A stretch of DNA of 64,000 nucleotides from Pseudodesulfovibrio profundus (GCF_900217235.1 NZ_LT907975.1:2827001-2891000), one strand, 5' to 3'; shown: positions 51,174 to 60,473, numbered from the stretch's first letter. The notes: generated from the letters alone by a model not told the origin. A program made the numbers and translations.

Positions 51174-53204
51174 ATGAAGCTCAACATTCGGACAAAGATA
51201 CTTTTGTCTTTCATTGTGTCGCTTGTGGTGTTGTGTGCCGCTATTTTGATTCTGGGTTTATCCCAGACGTATAACGACTCGCTGGAATACAACGTCACAT
51301 CCACTGCCGATCAGTTGGAACAGGTGGACGGTATACTTTCCACATTTGTCACGGAAGCCAAGAAGAACACCGTTCTTCTCTCTCTTGATCCTCGCCTGCA
51401 GCAGGCGGACGACATCACTACTTCCTATATAGATGCCAAGGGTGACAGCCTGACTGCCCAGTCCCGCGCCGACGATCCGATCGGGCAGGGGATGTCGGTA
51501 TTGTTCAACATGATGACCGATAGTCACGACAGCTATATGGACGCCTATGTCGGAACGCGCAAGGGCGCATTCGTTGTCGGCAATGCAATCAGTTTGCCCG
51601 GTGGGTATGATCCCAGGTCCCGTCCCTGGTATACCTCTGCTTTGGCTACTCCCAACAAGGCTGTAGTATCTGCGGCTTATGTTTCCACGACTGGCGATGC
51701 CATGGTCTCCACGGTCAAGGCCGTGGTGAGCGGCAGCGATGCACTGGCTGTTGTCGGGTTGGATATTTCCCTGGCCGAACTGACGGAAATCGTCAAGAAC
51801 ATCAAGCTGAACAAGCGCGGCTTCGTGGTCCTGATTCAGGACGACGGTGTCATCATGGCCGATCCGTCCAATGAGAATAACAATTTCAAGAACGTCAACG
51901 ATCTGAGTGATAGTGGGTTGGCCGAATGTTTTCGCAAGGGGAGCGGCGAACTGCGCGTGACAATAGATGATGTCGAGTATGTATCCTTTGTTCACACGTC
52001 CGATGAACTCGGTTGGAAGCTTGTCGGGTTGGTTCAGTATGAAGATATCATCGCCCCGGTATGGTCGTCCGGCATCAGCATCGTGGGCCTGTCCCTTTTG
52101 GCCCTGTTGTGTATCGCCACCGCAATCTGGTTCTACATGAACGGATTGATCATCAAGCCCATGGTCGAGATCGTCCAGATTCTCAAGCTCGCAGCAAGCG
52201 GCGATTACACCCGTCGTATCGAAAGTGACCGCAAGGACGACATCGGCGATATTTATGCCGCGCTCAAGGAAATGTCGGACCGGCTGACCAGCGTTGTCAG
52301 TGATGTTGTGGACGGTAGCTCCCGCGTCGCTTCCGGCAGTGAAGAGCTTTCGGATACGTCGCAGGCTTTGTCTCAGGGTGCAACAGAACAGGCTGCCTCT
52401 CTTGAAGAGGTCTCTTCCTCCATGGAAGAAATGGCCTCCAATATCAGCGGTAACGCCGAGAATGCTCGGGAAACCGAAACCATCGCCAACCGGGCTTCGG
52501 AGAATGCGCGTGTGGGTGGCGAGGCGGTTGCCAAGACTGTTTCCGCCATGCAGGAAATCGCCGAGAAGATTTCCATTGTCGAAGAGATTGCCCGTCAGAC
52601 CAACCTGCTGGCGCTGAACGCAGCCATTGAAGCCGCCCGAGCCGGTGAACACGGCAAGGGATTTGCGGTTGTTGCCGCCGAAGTGCGGAAGCTGGCCGAA
52701 CGAAGCGGTGACGCAGCCGCGGAAATCAGTGAGCTGTCATCCTCCAGCGTACAGGTTGCCGAAAAGGCCGGTGTCATGCTGCGCGAGATGGTACCTGATA
52801 TTGAGAAGACGGCTGAACTTATTCAGGAAATATCGGTTGCAAGTAACGAGCAGACAACCGGAGCCGAGCAGATCAATGCAGCGTTGCAGCAGCTTGATCA
52901 GGTCGTTCAGCAGAATGCGGCGGCATCCGAGGAAATGGCTTCCACTTCCAACGACCTCGCCAATCAGGCCAACGGCTTGCAGGATATCATTGCCTTCTTC
53001 AAGGTCCGTCAGGGCGACGGTCGAAGGCAGTCCAGAAGTTCCACGGTGGTTCGCTCCAAGCCCAAGGCGCAGTTGCCTTCGGCTGGTCCGGCCAAGGCTC
53101 CCAAGGTGGCCCCGGCAAAGCAGCTTGGCTCCCAGAAGCCTTCCGGCAACTCCGGCGTGTCTCTGGACATGGACGATGATGACGGCGACTTCGAACGCTT
53201 CTAA
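51174..53204 (+). CDS. Methyl-accepting chemotaxis protein with dCACHE sensor
   Basis: 676-residue chemoreceptor. Start ATG 51174 fits an AAGGGG site seven bases upstream; ATG 51168 is too close to it. Membrane segment 1 (about 8-30) is followed by a large periplasmic dCACHE-type domain ([23 protein letters not shown] with the ligand-site Trp-Tyr) and a second segment (about 305-327). HAMP and a long coiled coil lead to the signalling tip [42 protein letters not shown] flexible Lys/Pro/Ser-rich tail ends in an acidic peptide. No CheR/B pentapeptide is visible. Ligand unknown; such Cache domains often bind amino acids or carboxylates. Confidence 0.95.
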   Translation: MKLNIRTKILLSFIVSLVVLCAAILILGLSQTYNDSLEYNVTSTADQLEQVDGILSTFVTEAKKNTVLLSLDPRLQQADDITTSYIDAKGDSLTAQSRADDPIGQGMSVLFNMMTDSHDSYMDAYVGTRKGAFVVGNAISLPGGYDPRSRPWYTSALATPNKAVVSAAYVSTTGDAMVSTVKAVVSGSDALAVVGLDISLAELTEIVKNIKLNKRGFVVLIQDDGVIMADPSNENNNFKNVNDLSDSGLAECFRKGSGELRVTIDDVEYVSFVHTSDELGWKLVGLVQYEDIIAPVWSSGISIVGLSLLALLCIATAIWFYMNGLIIKPMVEIVQILKLAASGDYTRRIESDRKDDIGDIYAALKEMSDRLTSVVSDVVDGSSRVASGSEELSDTSQALSQGATEQAASLEEVSSSMEEMASNISGNAENARETETIANRASENARVGGEAVAKTVSAMQEIAEKISIVEEIARQTNLLALNAAIEAARAGEHGKGFAVVAAEVRKLAERSGDAAAEISELSSSSVQVAEKAGVMLREMVPDIEKTAELIQEISVASNEQTTGAEQINAALQQLDQVVQQNAAASEEMASTSNDLANQANGLQDIIAFFKVRQGDGRRQSRSSTVVRSKPKAQLPSAGPAKAPKVAPAKQLGSQKPSGNSGVSLDMDDDDGDFERF

Positions 53205-53225
53205 TATCCGGTAACAGACCAAATA

Positions 53226-53255
53226 AAAGGGCGCTCTCACATGAGAGCGCCCTTT
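53226..53255 (+). terminator. Terminator after the chemoreceptor gene
   Basis: AAAGGGCGCTCTC pairs with GAGAGCGCCCTTT around a 4-base loop. It can also serve the convergent YchJ-type gene. Confidence 0.9.
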
Positions 53256-53278
53256 CTATTGAGACTGTAGCCGATCTA

Positions 53279-53767
53279 TCAGCGGCCACAGCACTTCTTG
53301 TATTTCTTGCCCGAATCACAGGGGCAGGGCTCGTTACGCCCGATCTTCCGTTCCTTGCGAACCGGCGGACCAGAGACCATCTGGCCATCAACATATCGCC
53401 AGTTGTCTTCAATCTTGCGGAATTCTCCGCGTTCACGATGGGACAGCTCTTCGCCGTCGATGGCATAATTTGCGGTGAACTCGACAATGCCGGCTTCATC
53501 GCCTTCGCCACCGGCCCATGTGTCATGAATTTCCAGTCCGAGCCAGTCGGCTTTTTCGGCCCATTCCTTGACGGAAGAGTCGTCATGGTCCTTGAGTGCC
53601 TCAGGGGCAAGGGATTGCTTGAGGTAGTCCAGCTCGTTCAGCACGTAGGCAGAGTAGCGGGAACGCATGAGCGCCTCGGCGGTCGGGGCGGGTTTTTCAC
53701 CGGAAATATACGGGGTGCAGCATTCGACATGTTCCTTGCCGGAACCGCACGGACAGGGCTTGGTCAT
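53279..53767 (-). CDS. YchJ-family protein with two SEC-C zinc motifs
   Basis: 162 residues. An N-terminal [13 protein letters not shown] and a C-terminal [13 protein letters not shown] are SEC-C type zinc sites (CxCxSGxxxxxCC). Between them is the YchJ (UPF0225) middle domain, an NTF2-like fold with [18 protein letters not shown] and [10 protein letters not shown]...HRERGEF. YchJ proteins are of unknown function; SEC-C motifs often bind ribosomes or nucleic acids. Ribosome site AAGGATA before the ATG. Confidence 0.92.
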   Translation of the reverse strand: MTKPCPCGSGKEHVECCTPYISGEKPAPTAEALMRSRYSAYVLNELDYLKQSLAPEALKDHDDSSVKEWAEKADWLGLEIHDTWAGGEGDEAGIVEFTANYAIDGEELSHRERGEFRKIEDNWRYVDGQMVSGPPVRKERKIGRNEPCPCDSGKKYKKCCGR

Positions 53768-53878
53768 GTGTCTATCCTTGGTTAGTTTGTTGATGGGCGG
53801 ATTGTATAGAAAGGGAACGGTCTGTCAATCGGCAATTGCAGGGTTGCGGGACCTTGATTGGCATGTCACTCTTAGGTC

Positions 53879-54307
53879 ATGATTCGCATTACCGAAAAGG
53901 TCGTTATCCCTTACGAAGAAATCCGCTTTATTACGTCACGCAGTTCTGGCCCTGGCGGCCAGCATGTGAACACGACGGATACGCGGGTCACTCTGCTGTT
54001 CAGTGTTGAAAAGAGCAATGCCTTGTCGCAGCTTCAGAAAGTCGCTGTCAACGGAAAATTGCGTCGACGCATAGATAAACGAGGCATACTCCGTGTGACC
54101 TCCCAGAAATTCCGCAGCCAGAAATCCAATAAGGATTCAGCAATCGAACGCTTTGTGGAGCTGATGCAATGGGCGCTCAAGCCGGTGACAAAGCGCAAGT
54201 CCACAGCGGTTCCAAAATCCGCAAAACGCCGCCGTCTGGAACGAAAAAAGCAAACAGCCCAGCGCAAGAAGGCACGGAAGACACCGGACGTCAGCAAGGA
54301 ATACTGA
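53879..54307 (+). CDS. ArfB-like peptide chain release factor (ribosome rescue)
   Basis: 142 residues containing the peptidyl-tRNA-hydrolysing GGQ loop in SRSSGPGGQHVNTTDTRVTL (about residues 19-38), where ArfB has GGQNVN; GGQ itself is intact. It lacks the codon-recognition domains of RF1/RF2 and ends in a Lys/Arg-rich tail (RRLERKKQTAQRKKARKTP), which in ArfB inserts into the empty mRNA channel of stalled ribosomes. Length matches ArfB (YaeJ). Function is therefore likely release of stalled ribosomes independent of tmRNA. Confidence 0.9.
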   Translation: MIRITEKVVIPYEEIRFITSRSSGPGGQHVNTTDTRVTLLFSVEKSNALSQLQKVAVNGKLRRRIDKRGILRVTSQKFRSQKSNKDSAIERFVELMQWALKPVTKRKSTAVPKSAKRRRLERKKQTAQRKKARKTPDVSKEY

Positions 54308-54351
54308 TCAGAAGGTCAGCCCTGGTTGAAAGTCAGAAAGCTTGAAACGGA

Positions 54352-54969
54352 TCAGGAGCGGATAAGACCGAGATCATGCAATGCGAGGTACAGCTCGCGG
54401 CTGACCCAGGCATCTGTTGCCGCATAGTTGATCTGCTGGGTGGTCAGCTTTTCCTTGGCCCAGTTGGAACACTGCGCTGACTTGGAGATACGGAATCCCA
54501 ACAGATTTGCAGCCATGTTTCGCAGACCGTGGGTTTGCATTTTCGCTGCCGTGGATACATCAGACAGATCGATGAACCCGGACGGAGTGAACTCTGCCAG
54601 ACGCTGCAGGCCGAGAATGTCGTCGCGGACGGCTACGCCGGTCTTGGTGATGGATTCATCTGCCAGCAGATCGCACAAGCCGTTGCAAAGAGGCAGGAGA
54701 TTGATCTGGAAAATGTAGGCACAGGAAGCGGTGGCGAGCTGGATGAGTGATGGTGGTCCGGGTTTTTTGCCCTTCTTGAAAACCGGGCGGGTTTCCGTAT
54801 CGAAGCCGAGGAGCGTTTCTCCTTCAATGTCCTTGAGCGCGCGTGTCCGCTGCTTTTCGGTGCGTATGACTTCGATTGGCCCTTCGTAACGACGTAGGGG
54901 CATCTCATTGATGTCGCTCTTGGTGAACGCTTTGAGATATTGTTCCGGTATGGTTGGGACCTTGGTCAT
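54352..54969 (-). CDS. DEDDy 3'-5' exonuclease (RNase D / WRN-type)
   Basis: 205 residues from ATG 54969; a TTG three codons upstream is also possible. The exonuclease motifs are in order: Exo I GFDTETRP (Asp, Glu), Exo II GVAVRDDILGLQRL (Asp), Exo III INYAATDAWVSRELYL (Tyr, Asp). No HRDC or helicase domain is attached, so it is a minimal single-domain enzyme. Substrate (RNA 3' ends or DNA) cannot be told apart from sequence. Confidence 0.9.
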   Translation of the reverse strand: MTKVPTIPEQYLKAFTKSDINEMPLRRYEGPIEVIRTEKQRTRALKDIEGETLLGFDTETRPVFKKGKKPGPPSLIQLATASCAYIFQINLLPLCNGLCDLLADESITKTGVAVRDDILGLQRLAEFTPSGFIDLSDVSTAAKMQTHGLRNMAANLLGFRISKSAQCSNWAKEKLTTQQINYAATDAWVSRELYLALHDLGLIRS

Positions 54970-55115
54970 GAAATACAATACAGCTCGTTATCGGGGGCAT
55001 ACCCAGTTGAAGTGGAGGGATGGTTGAATATTTGAGCGGTTTCGTCAAGTCCGGGAATGAAAAAAAGCCAAATGAATATATTTCGGTCAGTTGGACGTGC
55101 TCAAATAAACACCTG

Positions 55116-55748
55116 TTACCGGCCTGTGCAGGGGGTGTCGTAATAACGCCACCAATACTGGCCCTCACAACGCTCCTTGCCGATGGTTCCAGTGGTTACG
55201 CCAATGCGGACATTGTGGATGTATTGACTGACGACACCTTGCTCCAGTGTCTCCGTGGCTTCTTCCAGAGACATGGCGCGAGATGCCAGCCCGATGGTGG
55301 TTGCCCGCATGGTTTCATTGAGCTTTGCCAGGCCGGGGTTGTTCGCGCGAAACAGTTCAAGCCAATGCACGAATGCTTCACGGTCGCCAAGTCTGCCATG
55401 AGCCAGCGCGGCAAACAGGGGCGCTTCCCACAATTCCTTTTCTACAGCGGCCAGTGTCTTCATGGTGTCGGCGGCTTCCTGGTAGCGACCGGCAAAGTAG
55501 AAAGACATGCCTGCCTTGGCCTGTGTTGATCCGAACTCGATGAGGCGGCTGTCGGATTCGTCTGCCAGCGCCTGGGCGTAATCATCTGCGCCGTCGGTAA
55601 AATATTCTGATGCCTTGGCAAAATCCTTGAGCATGAGTGAGCGCCAAGCTCGCTCAAAGTCCTTGTTCCCTTTTCGGGCGGGCGTCATGTTGTCGCAGGC
55701 GAAAAGGGTGACGACGAGAAGAATGAGGATAAAACTGAGTTGGCGCAT
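55116..55748 (-). CDS. Lipoprotein with tetratricopeptide-like helical repeats
   Basis: 210 residues from ATG 55748 with a GAGG ribosome site; the longer frame upstream overlaps the neighbour. The lipobox LFACDN follows a short hydrophobic signal (MRQLSFILILLVVTLFAC). The mature part is helical with TPR-like units (KDFERAWRSLMLKDFAKASEYFTDGADD; AGMSFYFAGRYQEAADTMKTL; HGRLGDREAFVHWLELFR). A C-terminal CEGQYWWRYYDTPCTGR holds two Cys that could form a disulfide. The gene for Lgt, which modifies such lipoproteins, is 870 bases away. Confidence 0.75.
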   Translation of the reverse strand: MRQLSFILILLVVTLFACDNMTPARKGNKDFERAWRSLMLKDFAKASEYFTDGADDYAQALADESDSRLIEFGSTQAKAGMSFYFAGRYQEAADTMKTLAAVEKELWEAPLFAALAHGRLGDREAFVHWLELFRANNPGLAKLNETMRATTIGLASRAMSLEEATETLEQGVVSQYIHNVRIGVTTGTIGKERCEGQYWWRYYDTPCTGR

Positions 55749-55761
55749 GGGGTACCTCGGG

Positions 55762-56514
55762 TTACAGCATGTAGGCTCGGGCGATGCGGAAGATGTCCTC
55801 ATACGAGAGTTTGTCCCGTATGGCGAGGGCCATTTCAAACGCCATGTCCATTTTCCTTTTGGTCTCGCTGATGAGATTGTCGCGCATATTCTTGAGGTGG
55901 TTTCCCAGAAAATCCGCATCAAAATTATCGATGGCAAGGGAAATGCCCTCAGAGAAGAAGTGCGAGCCGAAGTGGGGCAGGAATTTTTCAAGGCTTTCGC
56001 GTCCTTCGCGCCGGGCATACATCGAGAAGAAAAGCAGCTTGACCAGCAACCTGTCAGCCTGGAGTTTGTGGTCCACTGAAAGGAGAATGTCGAAATCAAC
56101 TCCTCTGGGCTGGATAGCCTTGAACATGGCCGAAGCCATCTCAAGGGCCTTGTCTTCGGTGATGGGCGGGGTGGCGAACTTCGAGTCCATTCGGACCAGC
56201 GTGATCTGAGGGTTCTCCCCCGAAGCCACGGCATAGGTGGCTATACGCATGAGGTCGATTTTTCGCGTGTAATCTTCCAGCAGCACATCCCGTTTGACCC
56301 CGGCCAGACGGCGTACGTGTTCTCTGGACAGTCCTGAAAAAACGGTTTCAAGCAGATGGCGAATGTAGGGTTCGTCGGTGTGGGCGATCTCGTCATCAAT
56401 GATGGTTCGCCCTTTTTTGGTGTCGAGGATCTTTTTGATGGAGAGCCAGTAGGCGGCCAGTCCTTCCACCGGCATCTGCACTATGTCGAGTTCTTGCGGT
56501 TTTTCCATGGCCAT
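55762..56514 (-). CDS. Helical soluble protein of unknown function
   Basis: 250 residues from ATG 56514 (or 56508). No signal peptide or membrane segment. Mostly helical and charged; its N-terminal part has KKILDTKKGRTIIDDEIAHT and the middle RRLAGVKRDVLLEDYTRKIDL. The segment SVDHKLQADRLLVKLLFFSM followed by RREGRESLEKFLPHFG has a flagellar motor (MotA-like cytosolic stalk) flavour, but this is only an impression. Thirteen bases separate it from the lipoprotein gene downstream, so they form one transcript. Divergent from lgt. Confidence 0.65.
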   Translation of the reverse strand: MAMEKPQELDIVQMPVEGLAAYWLSIKKILDTKKGRTIIDDEIAHTDEPYIRHLLETVFSGLSREHVRRLAGVKRDVLLEDYTRKIDLMRIATYAVASGENPQITLVRMDSKFATPPITEDKALEMASAMFKAIQPRGVDFDILLSVDHKLQADRLLVKLLFFSMYARREGRESLEKFLPHFGSHFFSEGISLAIDNFDADFLGNHLKNMRDNLISETKRKMDMAFEMALAIRDKLSYEDIFRIARAYML

Positions 56515-56624
56515 GCTGTGTCCGGGGTTGACGTACTGGGTAAAAAGGCACACCCTGTGCCCGAAATCGCAGTATACCCGAATCGCAAGAGAAAACAAAG
56601 ACGGCGATCACGCCGCATGTGATT

Positions 56625-57437
56625 ATGCTCAGTTACCCGTATTTTGATCCGAATATGATCTCCATCGGTCCGCTCCAGTTGCGCTGGTACGGGATGATGT
56701 ATGTTTTCGGCGTTGTCACCGGCTGGCTGCTGGGACGGTATCGTGCCAAAAAACCATGGAACAAGATGACGCCCGCCCGCATGGACGACTTCATCACATG
56801 GGCCGTGGTCGGTGTGGTTGCTGGTGGACGACTTGGGTACTGCCTGTTTTATAATTTCGATTATTACTTCTACGCCCCGCACAAGATTTTTTACGTGTGG
56901 GAAGGTGGGATGGCCTTTCATGGCGGTCTGCTTGGCGTCCTGTTGGCCTGCTGGCTTTTTGGCCGCAAAAATGGAATGACCTTCCCTGAGGTGGGAGACT
57001 TTATCGCACCGTTGGTGCCGCCCGGACTCTTTTTCGGACGTATCGGCAACTTCATCAATGCGGAGCTGTGGGGACGGCATACGGATGGCTGGTACGGCAT
57101 GGTCTTCCCCGGCGCAGGGGGTATGCCTCGTCACCCGTCCCAGTTGTATGAAGCCGCCCTTGAGGGATTGCTGCTGTTCATCATCGTTTGGTGGTATTCG
57201 GCCAAACCGCGTCCCAAAGGATGTGTCGGCGCATTGTTCCTGCTGGGCTACGGCGTATTCCGATTCATCGTGGAGTTTGCCCGCGAACCGGATGCCCACC
57301 TTGGGTTTGTCGCGCTCAACTGGATGTCCATGGGACAGGTTCTGTGCCTGCCGATGATTCTGTTCGGCGTCGGGTATATGGTCTGGGCATATCGTCGGGA
57401 ATCCACTCATCCGACCATTCCGGCGGAGTATCGATAG
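56625..57437 (+). CDS. lgt: Prolipoprotein diacylglyceryl transferase
   Basis: Inner-membrane enzyme that adds diacylglycerol to the lipobox cysteine. 270 residues from ATG 56625 (GTG 56619 is an alternative). It has seven membrane segments, the AFHGGLLGVLLA segment with the essential His, and the family signature GRIGNFINAELWGR (about residues 138-151). The RHPSQLYEA motif (about 167-175) is also kept. Length is standard. The 3' end is six bases from the convergent glutaminyl cyclase gene. Confidence 0.95.
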   Translation: MLSYPYFDPNMISIGPLQLRWYGMMYVFGVVTGWLLGRYRAKKPWNKMTPARMDDFITWAVVGVVAGGRLGYCLFYNFDYYFYAPHKIFYVWEGGMAFHGGLLGVLLACWLFGRKNGMTFPEVGDFIAPLVPPGLFFGRIGNFINAELWGRHTDGWYGMVFPGAGGMPRHPSQLYEAALEGLLLFIIVWWYSAKPRPKGCVGALFLLGYGVFRFIVEFAREPDAHLGFVALNWMSMGQVLCLPMILFGVGYMVWAYRRESTHPTIPAEYR

Positions 57438-57443
57438 GATAGA

Positions 57444-58259
57444 TCAGTTGCTGGCGGCAGGCGGTGTGACCGGTTGCCGCCAGAGTACGGCATCCATGGT
57501 GATCTCGAAGAGTTTGTCCCAGTGCTTTCCGGTGACAAACAGTCGCCCGGAGTGCTCATCATACGCAATCCCGTTTGCCACACCTGCCTGTGATCCCAGG
57601 CGCTCCCGAAGCGGGCTGAGGTCAATCCAGGCCTGCACATTGCCTGTTTCCAGGGCGATGACGGCAATCACGTCCTTTTTCCAGACATTGGCAAGCAGGG
57701 TGCCGCCAACGTACTCCAACTCGTTGAGTAGTCGGACCGGTTCGCCGTTGTCGAGGACGGTCATGACCGCCTGATGTTTGAAGTCGGCATGTGTGTGAAA
57801 GCGCAGTCTCGGCTTGCCGGTGGACATGATGAACTGTGTTCCGTCCGAGGTCAGCCCCCATCCTTCGGTTTTCTCCCAGGACTGGCGATACTCGAATGTG
57901 CCGATGCGCTCCAATGTTTCGAGCGAGTGGATGAATCCGGTACCCGACAACCATGTGAGCATGTACAACGCGTCACCACGGCGGCTGATTCCTTCTGCGA
58001 AATATTTGCCTTCCAGCGGGTATAATCTGAGGGTTCTGCCGGATTCCGGCTCGATCATGGCGAGATATGATTCGCCAAATCCCCCGGATGACTCGTACAT
58101 TTTCCCTTCATGAAAAAAGAGTCCCTGCGTGTATGTCTCAGGGTTGTGCGGATACTCGTTGATGATGCGGCATGGGTAGGTCGGCGTTCGTGCCAAGGCT
58201 GGCGCAAGAGTGCAGCAGAAGATGAAGCAGGTTGCCAGAAGGTAGGTAATTCGAGTCAC
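57444..58259 (-). CDS. Glutaminyl-peptide cyclotransferase (plant/bacterial type)
   Basis: Converts N-terminal Gln of secreted proteins to pyroglutamate. The start chosen is GTG 58259 because AGGGAG lies six bases upstream and the signal peptide (MTRITYLLATCFIFCCTLAPALA) then follows at once; ATG 58283 is open but adds a charged tail and lies at the edge of the inverted repeat. The protein is a five-bladed propeller with repeat segments CRIINEYPHNPETYTQGLFF, LYPLEGKYFAEGISRRGDALYMLTW and GVTDGTQF-like strands. 271 residues, family-typical. It is preceded by the TetR gene on the same strand. Confidence 0.85.
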   Translation of the reverse strand: MTRITYLLATCFIFCCTLAPALARTPTYPCRIINEYPHNPETYTQGLFFHEGKMYESSGGFGESYLAMIEPESGRTLRLYPLEGKYFAEGISRRGDALYMLTWLSGTGFIHSLETLERIGTFEYRQSWEKTEGWGLTSDGTQFIMSTGKPRLRFHTHADFKHQAVMTVLDNGEPVRLLNELEYVGGTLLANVWKKDVIAVIALETGNVQAWIDLSPLRERLGSQAGVANGIAYDEHSGRLFVTGKHWDKLFEITMDAVLWRQPVTPPAASN

Positions 58260-58286
58260 GGAGCGCTCCCTGTTAGACCTCATTAA

Positions 58287-58341
58287 TCATGTATACGAAG
58301 GGCGAACAATTGAATGATTTGTTCGCCCTTCGTATACATGA
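58287..58341. repeat. Perfect 23-bp inverted repeat between tetR and the cyclase gene
   Basis: Positions 58287-58309 and 58319-58341 are exact reverse complements with a 9-base loop (58310-58318). Each arm contains GTATAC and AAGGGCGAAC. There is no T run on either side (TTAATG on the minus strand), so it is not a standard terminator; a large hairpin in the mRNA or a binding site is possible. It lies within the leader of the cyclase gene. Confidence 0.85.
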
Positions 58342-58388
58342 CAGTTCGCAGGAAACGCGGGTTCGGTCAAGGTGGGGCTGGTTGGCCG

Positions 58389-59015
58389 TTATCCTTTGAC
58401 CGCTCTGATGCCGCCGATGGAGAATGTCAACACATGCTCCACGAATTCGTTGATGTTGTCCTCGCGAATGGCGGGACGCTTGGGAGTCAGTCTGTCGAGT
58501 ATCGGCTGGGTGAGAAGGTGGTCGAGCAGCAGAATCCAGACACTGGAGCTGGTGAAGGCGAGTATTCGGTCAGAGACCTGGGGGCCAAGAAATGCGCTGA
58601 CGATGTCGCGCAGTTCGTCCGCACGCGGCTGGACCTGCCGTTTGACGATAAAATCCAGGTTCTTGCTCGGCTTTGCCATTTCCCTGAGGAATATGGACCA
58701 ACGCTCGGTGACGATGTTGTTGCCGCGCTCATAGATTTCGCGAACCAGTTTGCGTAGGTACTGGCGCAGGCGCTCTTCGGGTTCCGTGTCGTCAGATGTG
58801 TAGCGTTCGTATTCGTCAGAAGGAAACACCACTTCAAGAACAGCCATGTACAGGGCGTCCTTACCGCCGTAATGGTAGTTGACTGCCGCTACATTTGCGT
58901 TAGCCTTGCTGCATATGTCGCGGACTGTTGCCGCATCGAATCCCTTGTCGGCAAACACTTCAATGGCTGCTTCCAGGAGAGCATCTTTTGTGTTGACGTC
59001 TTGCTTTTCGTTCAT
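58389..59015 (-). CDS. TetR-family transcriptional regulator (CerR-like C-terminal domain)
   Basis: 208 residues. The helix-turn-helix is at about 12-57 (TKDALLEAAIEVFADKGFDAATVRDICSKANANVAAVNYHYGGK). The C-terminal domain (about 80-205) with YERGNNIVTERWSIFLREMAKPSK and DIVSAFLG fits the DUF1956/CerR type. It is divergent from ispH, with a candidate operator at 59049-59068 in the shared 138-base gap, so it may control ispH, itself or both. The effector is not identifiable. Confidence 0.88.
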   Translation of the reverse strand: MNEKQDVNTKDALLEAAIEVFADKGFDAATVRDICSKANANVAAVNYHYGGKDALYMAVLEVVFPSDEYERYTSDDTEPEERLRQYLRKLVREIYERGNNIVTERWSIFLREMAKPSKNLDFIVKRQVQPRADELRDIVSAFLGPQVSDRILAFTSSSVWILLLDHLLTQPILDRLTPKRPAIREDNINEFVEHVLTFSIGGIRAVKG

Positions 59016-59048
59016 AATGATTGCATCTCGTTACGCTGAAATTGTTTT

Positions 59049-59068
59049 AAACGACCGTTTGACAAACG
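59049..59068. promoter_or_regulatory. Overlapping palindromes between tetR and ispH (candidate operator)
   Basis: AAACGACCGTTT (59049-59060) and CGTTTGACAAACG (59056-59068) share a half-site, giving three AAACG-type units. The second is a perfect 6-bp palindrome about one central base. It lies 34 bases ahead of the tetR start and 86 before ispH. Confidence 0.55.
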
Positions 59069-59153
59069 CTATTCCTGCAAGCGGCTCAAGTCAAGTCAAA
59101 ATATATCCACGGCGCGGAGCTGTTCGATGCCGCTGGAAAGGAGTTTCTATTCT

Positions 59154-60002
59154 ATGGATGTGATCCTCGCGGAAACGGCTGGATTCTGCATGGGAGTGGA
59201 TTTGGCCCTGCGGCGGCTGGATAAGCTGGTCAAAGCAGCAGACGGCAGGCCCATATTCATTCTCGGACCGATCATTCACAATCCGCAGGTCTTGAAGCGA
59301 TATGCGGAAAAGGGAGTGACCATCGCCGAAGAGCCGGACGAAGTGCCCGGCGGTGCCTATGTCGTAATCCGTGCTCATGGCATCACCCGTGAGGTCGAAG
59401 CGCAGCTCAAGGCGCGGGATGTGGTCATCAAGGATGCGACGTGTCCGCGAGTGAAAAAAGCCCAGCTCCTCATTGCACGGCATACCGCGAAAGGGCGTGA
59501 GCTGTTGCTTTACGGCGAGGCTGATCATCCGGAAGTCAAAGGATTGGTCAGCTATGCGGAGCACGGTCACTTCCTGTTTGGCGCTCCTGAAGAACTTGAT
59601 GATTACCCTCTGTCGCCGGACAAATCCTATGTCCTTGCCGCCCAGACGACCCAGGATCGGGAACTGTTTCAGGCGATGGCAAAGAAGCTTCAGGAAAACG
59701 ACTCGGTCAACGTCAAGGTTTTGCAGACCATATGCGATGCCACCAAGCTACGGCAGAAAGAAGCGAGCGAGCTGGCCGAAGGAGTCGACTACATGGTGGT
59801 CGTAGGCGGGTTCAACAGCGGCAATACCCGTCGACTTGCTCAGGTGGCTTCAGATAAAGGCACGCCTTCGCAACATGTGGAGACCGTGGCTGATCTGGAT
59901 TTGGAAAATCTCAGGCAGTACGGACGGATAGGTGTGACGGCTGGCGCATCCACCCCTCGCATACTCATCGACGAAGTGCTCGAGGCCTTGGAAGCCCTGT
60001 AG
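59154..60002 (+). CDS. ispH: 4-hydroxy-3-methylbut-2-enyl diphosphate reductase
   Basis: Last MEP-pathway enzyme; it gives IPP and DMAPP from HMBPP. 282 residues from ATG 59154 (AAAGGAG upstream); the frame is open back to 59127. The three cluster Cys are in TAGFCMGVDLAL, KDATCPRVKKAQ and QTICDATKLRQKE, and the substrate-binding His and Glu segments (GPIIHNPQVL; GEADHPEVKG) and TT(Q) (AAQTTQDRE) are kept. With dxs, ispG and ispA in the window this accounts for most of the isoprenoid backbone steps seen here. Confidence 0.96.
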   Translation: MDVILAETAGFCMGVDLALRRLDKLVKAADGRPIFILGPIIHNPQVLKRYAEKGVTIAEEPDEVPGGAYVVIRAHGITREVEAQLKARDVVIKDATCPRVKKAQLLIARHTAKGRELLLYGEADHPEVKGLVSYAEHGHFLFGAPEELDDYPLSPDKSYVLAAQTTQDRELFQAMAKKLQENDSVNVKVLQTICDATKLRQKEASELAEGVDYMVVVGGFNSGNTRRLAQVASDKGTPSQHVETVADLDLENLRQYGRIGVTAGASTPRILIDEVLEALEAL

Positions 60003-60108
60003 CGCATATGCGGGTGCCGGACCGAAAGGTAATGCATGAGGCTTGCCTCGGCCCTGATGCGTGCTTACTTGGAAAAGGAACGCAACCACAATACCCAAGA
60101 GGTGTTTC

Positions 60109-60471
60109 ATGGATATCAATCAAGCCATCGCAGATTTGAAAAAAGAACCCGGATTCAACGACAATGTGGGCATGATACTGGTTCACAACGGCATCGTCCG
60201 TGGTTGGTCCCGCAAGGATCGTGCAGAAGTCACCGCTATCGAGGTCAATCCCGACAGGGAAAAGATCGAAGAGATTCGTAAAGACATCGAGGCCAAGGAA
60301 GGTATCTTCCGTGCTGTGGCTCACGCCTATTCCGGTCCGATGAAGCCGGGGGACGATGTGCTGTATCTGATCGTTGCAGGAGATATCCGTGAAAACGTCA
60401 AGGCTGCACTTGCGGAATTTCTGGACAGGGTCAAGGCCGAGGCCGTCACCAAGAAGGAAATATTCGCATAA
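60109..60471 (+). CDS. moaE: Molybdopterin synthase catalytic subunit family protein
   Basis: 120 residues from ATG 60109 (GAGGTG upstream). MoaE-type features are the opening helix, the GMILVHNGIVRGWSRKDRAEVTAIEV segment and HAYSGPMKPGDDVLYLIVAGDIRENVKAALAEFLDRVKAEAVTKKEIF, which matches the MoaE core with Lys residues near the end. It differs from Escherichia coli MoaE in lacking some loops and in being shorter (about 150 there). No moaD adjoins; moaA follows by two bases. Role in molybdenum or tungsten cofactor synthesis is well supported by that neighbour. Confidence 0.85.
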   Translation: MDINQAIADLKKEPGFNDNVGMILVHNGIVRGWSRKDRAEVTAIEVNPDREKIEEIRKDIEAKEGIFRAVAHAYSGPMKPGDDVLYLIVAGDIRENVKAALAEFLDRVKAEAVTKKEIFA

Positions 60472-60473
60472 TC

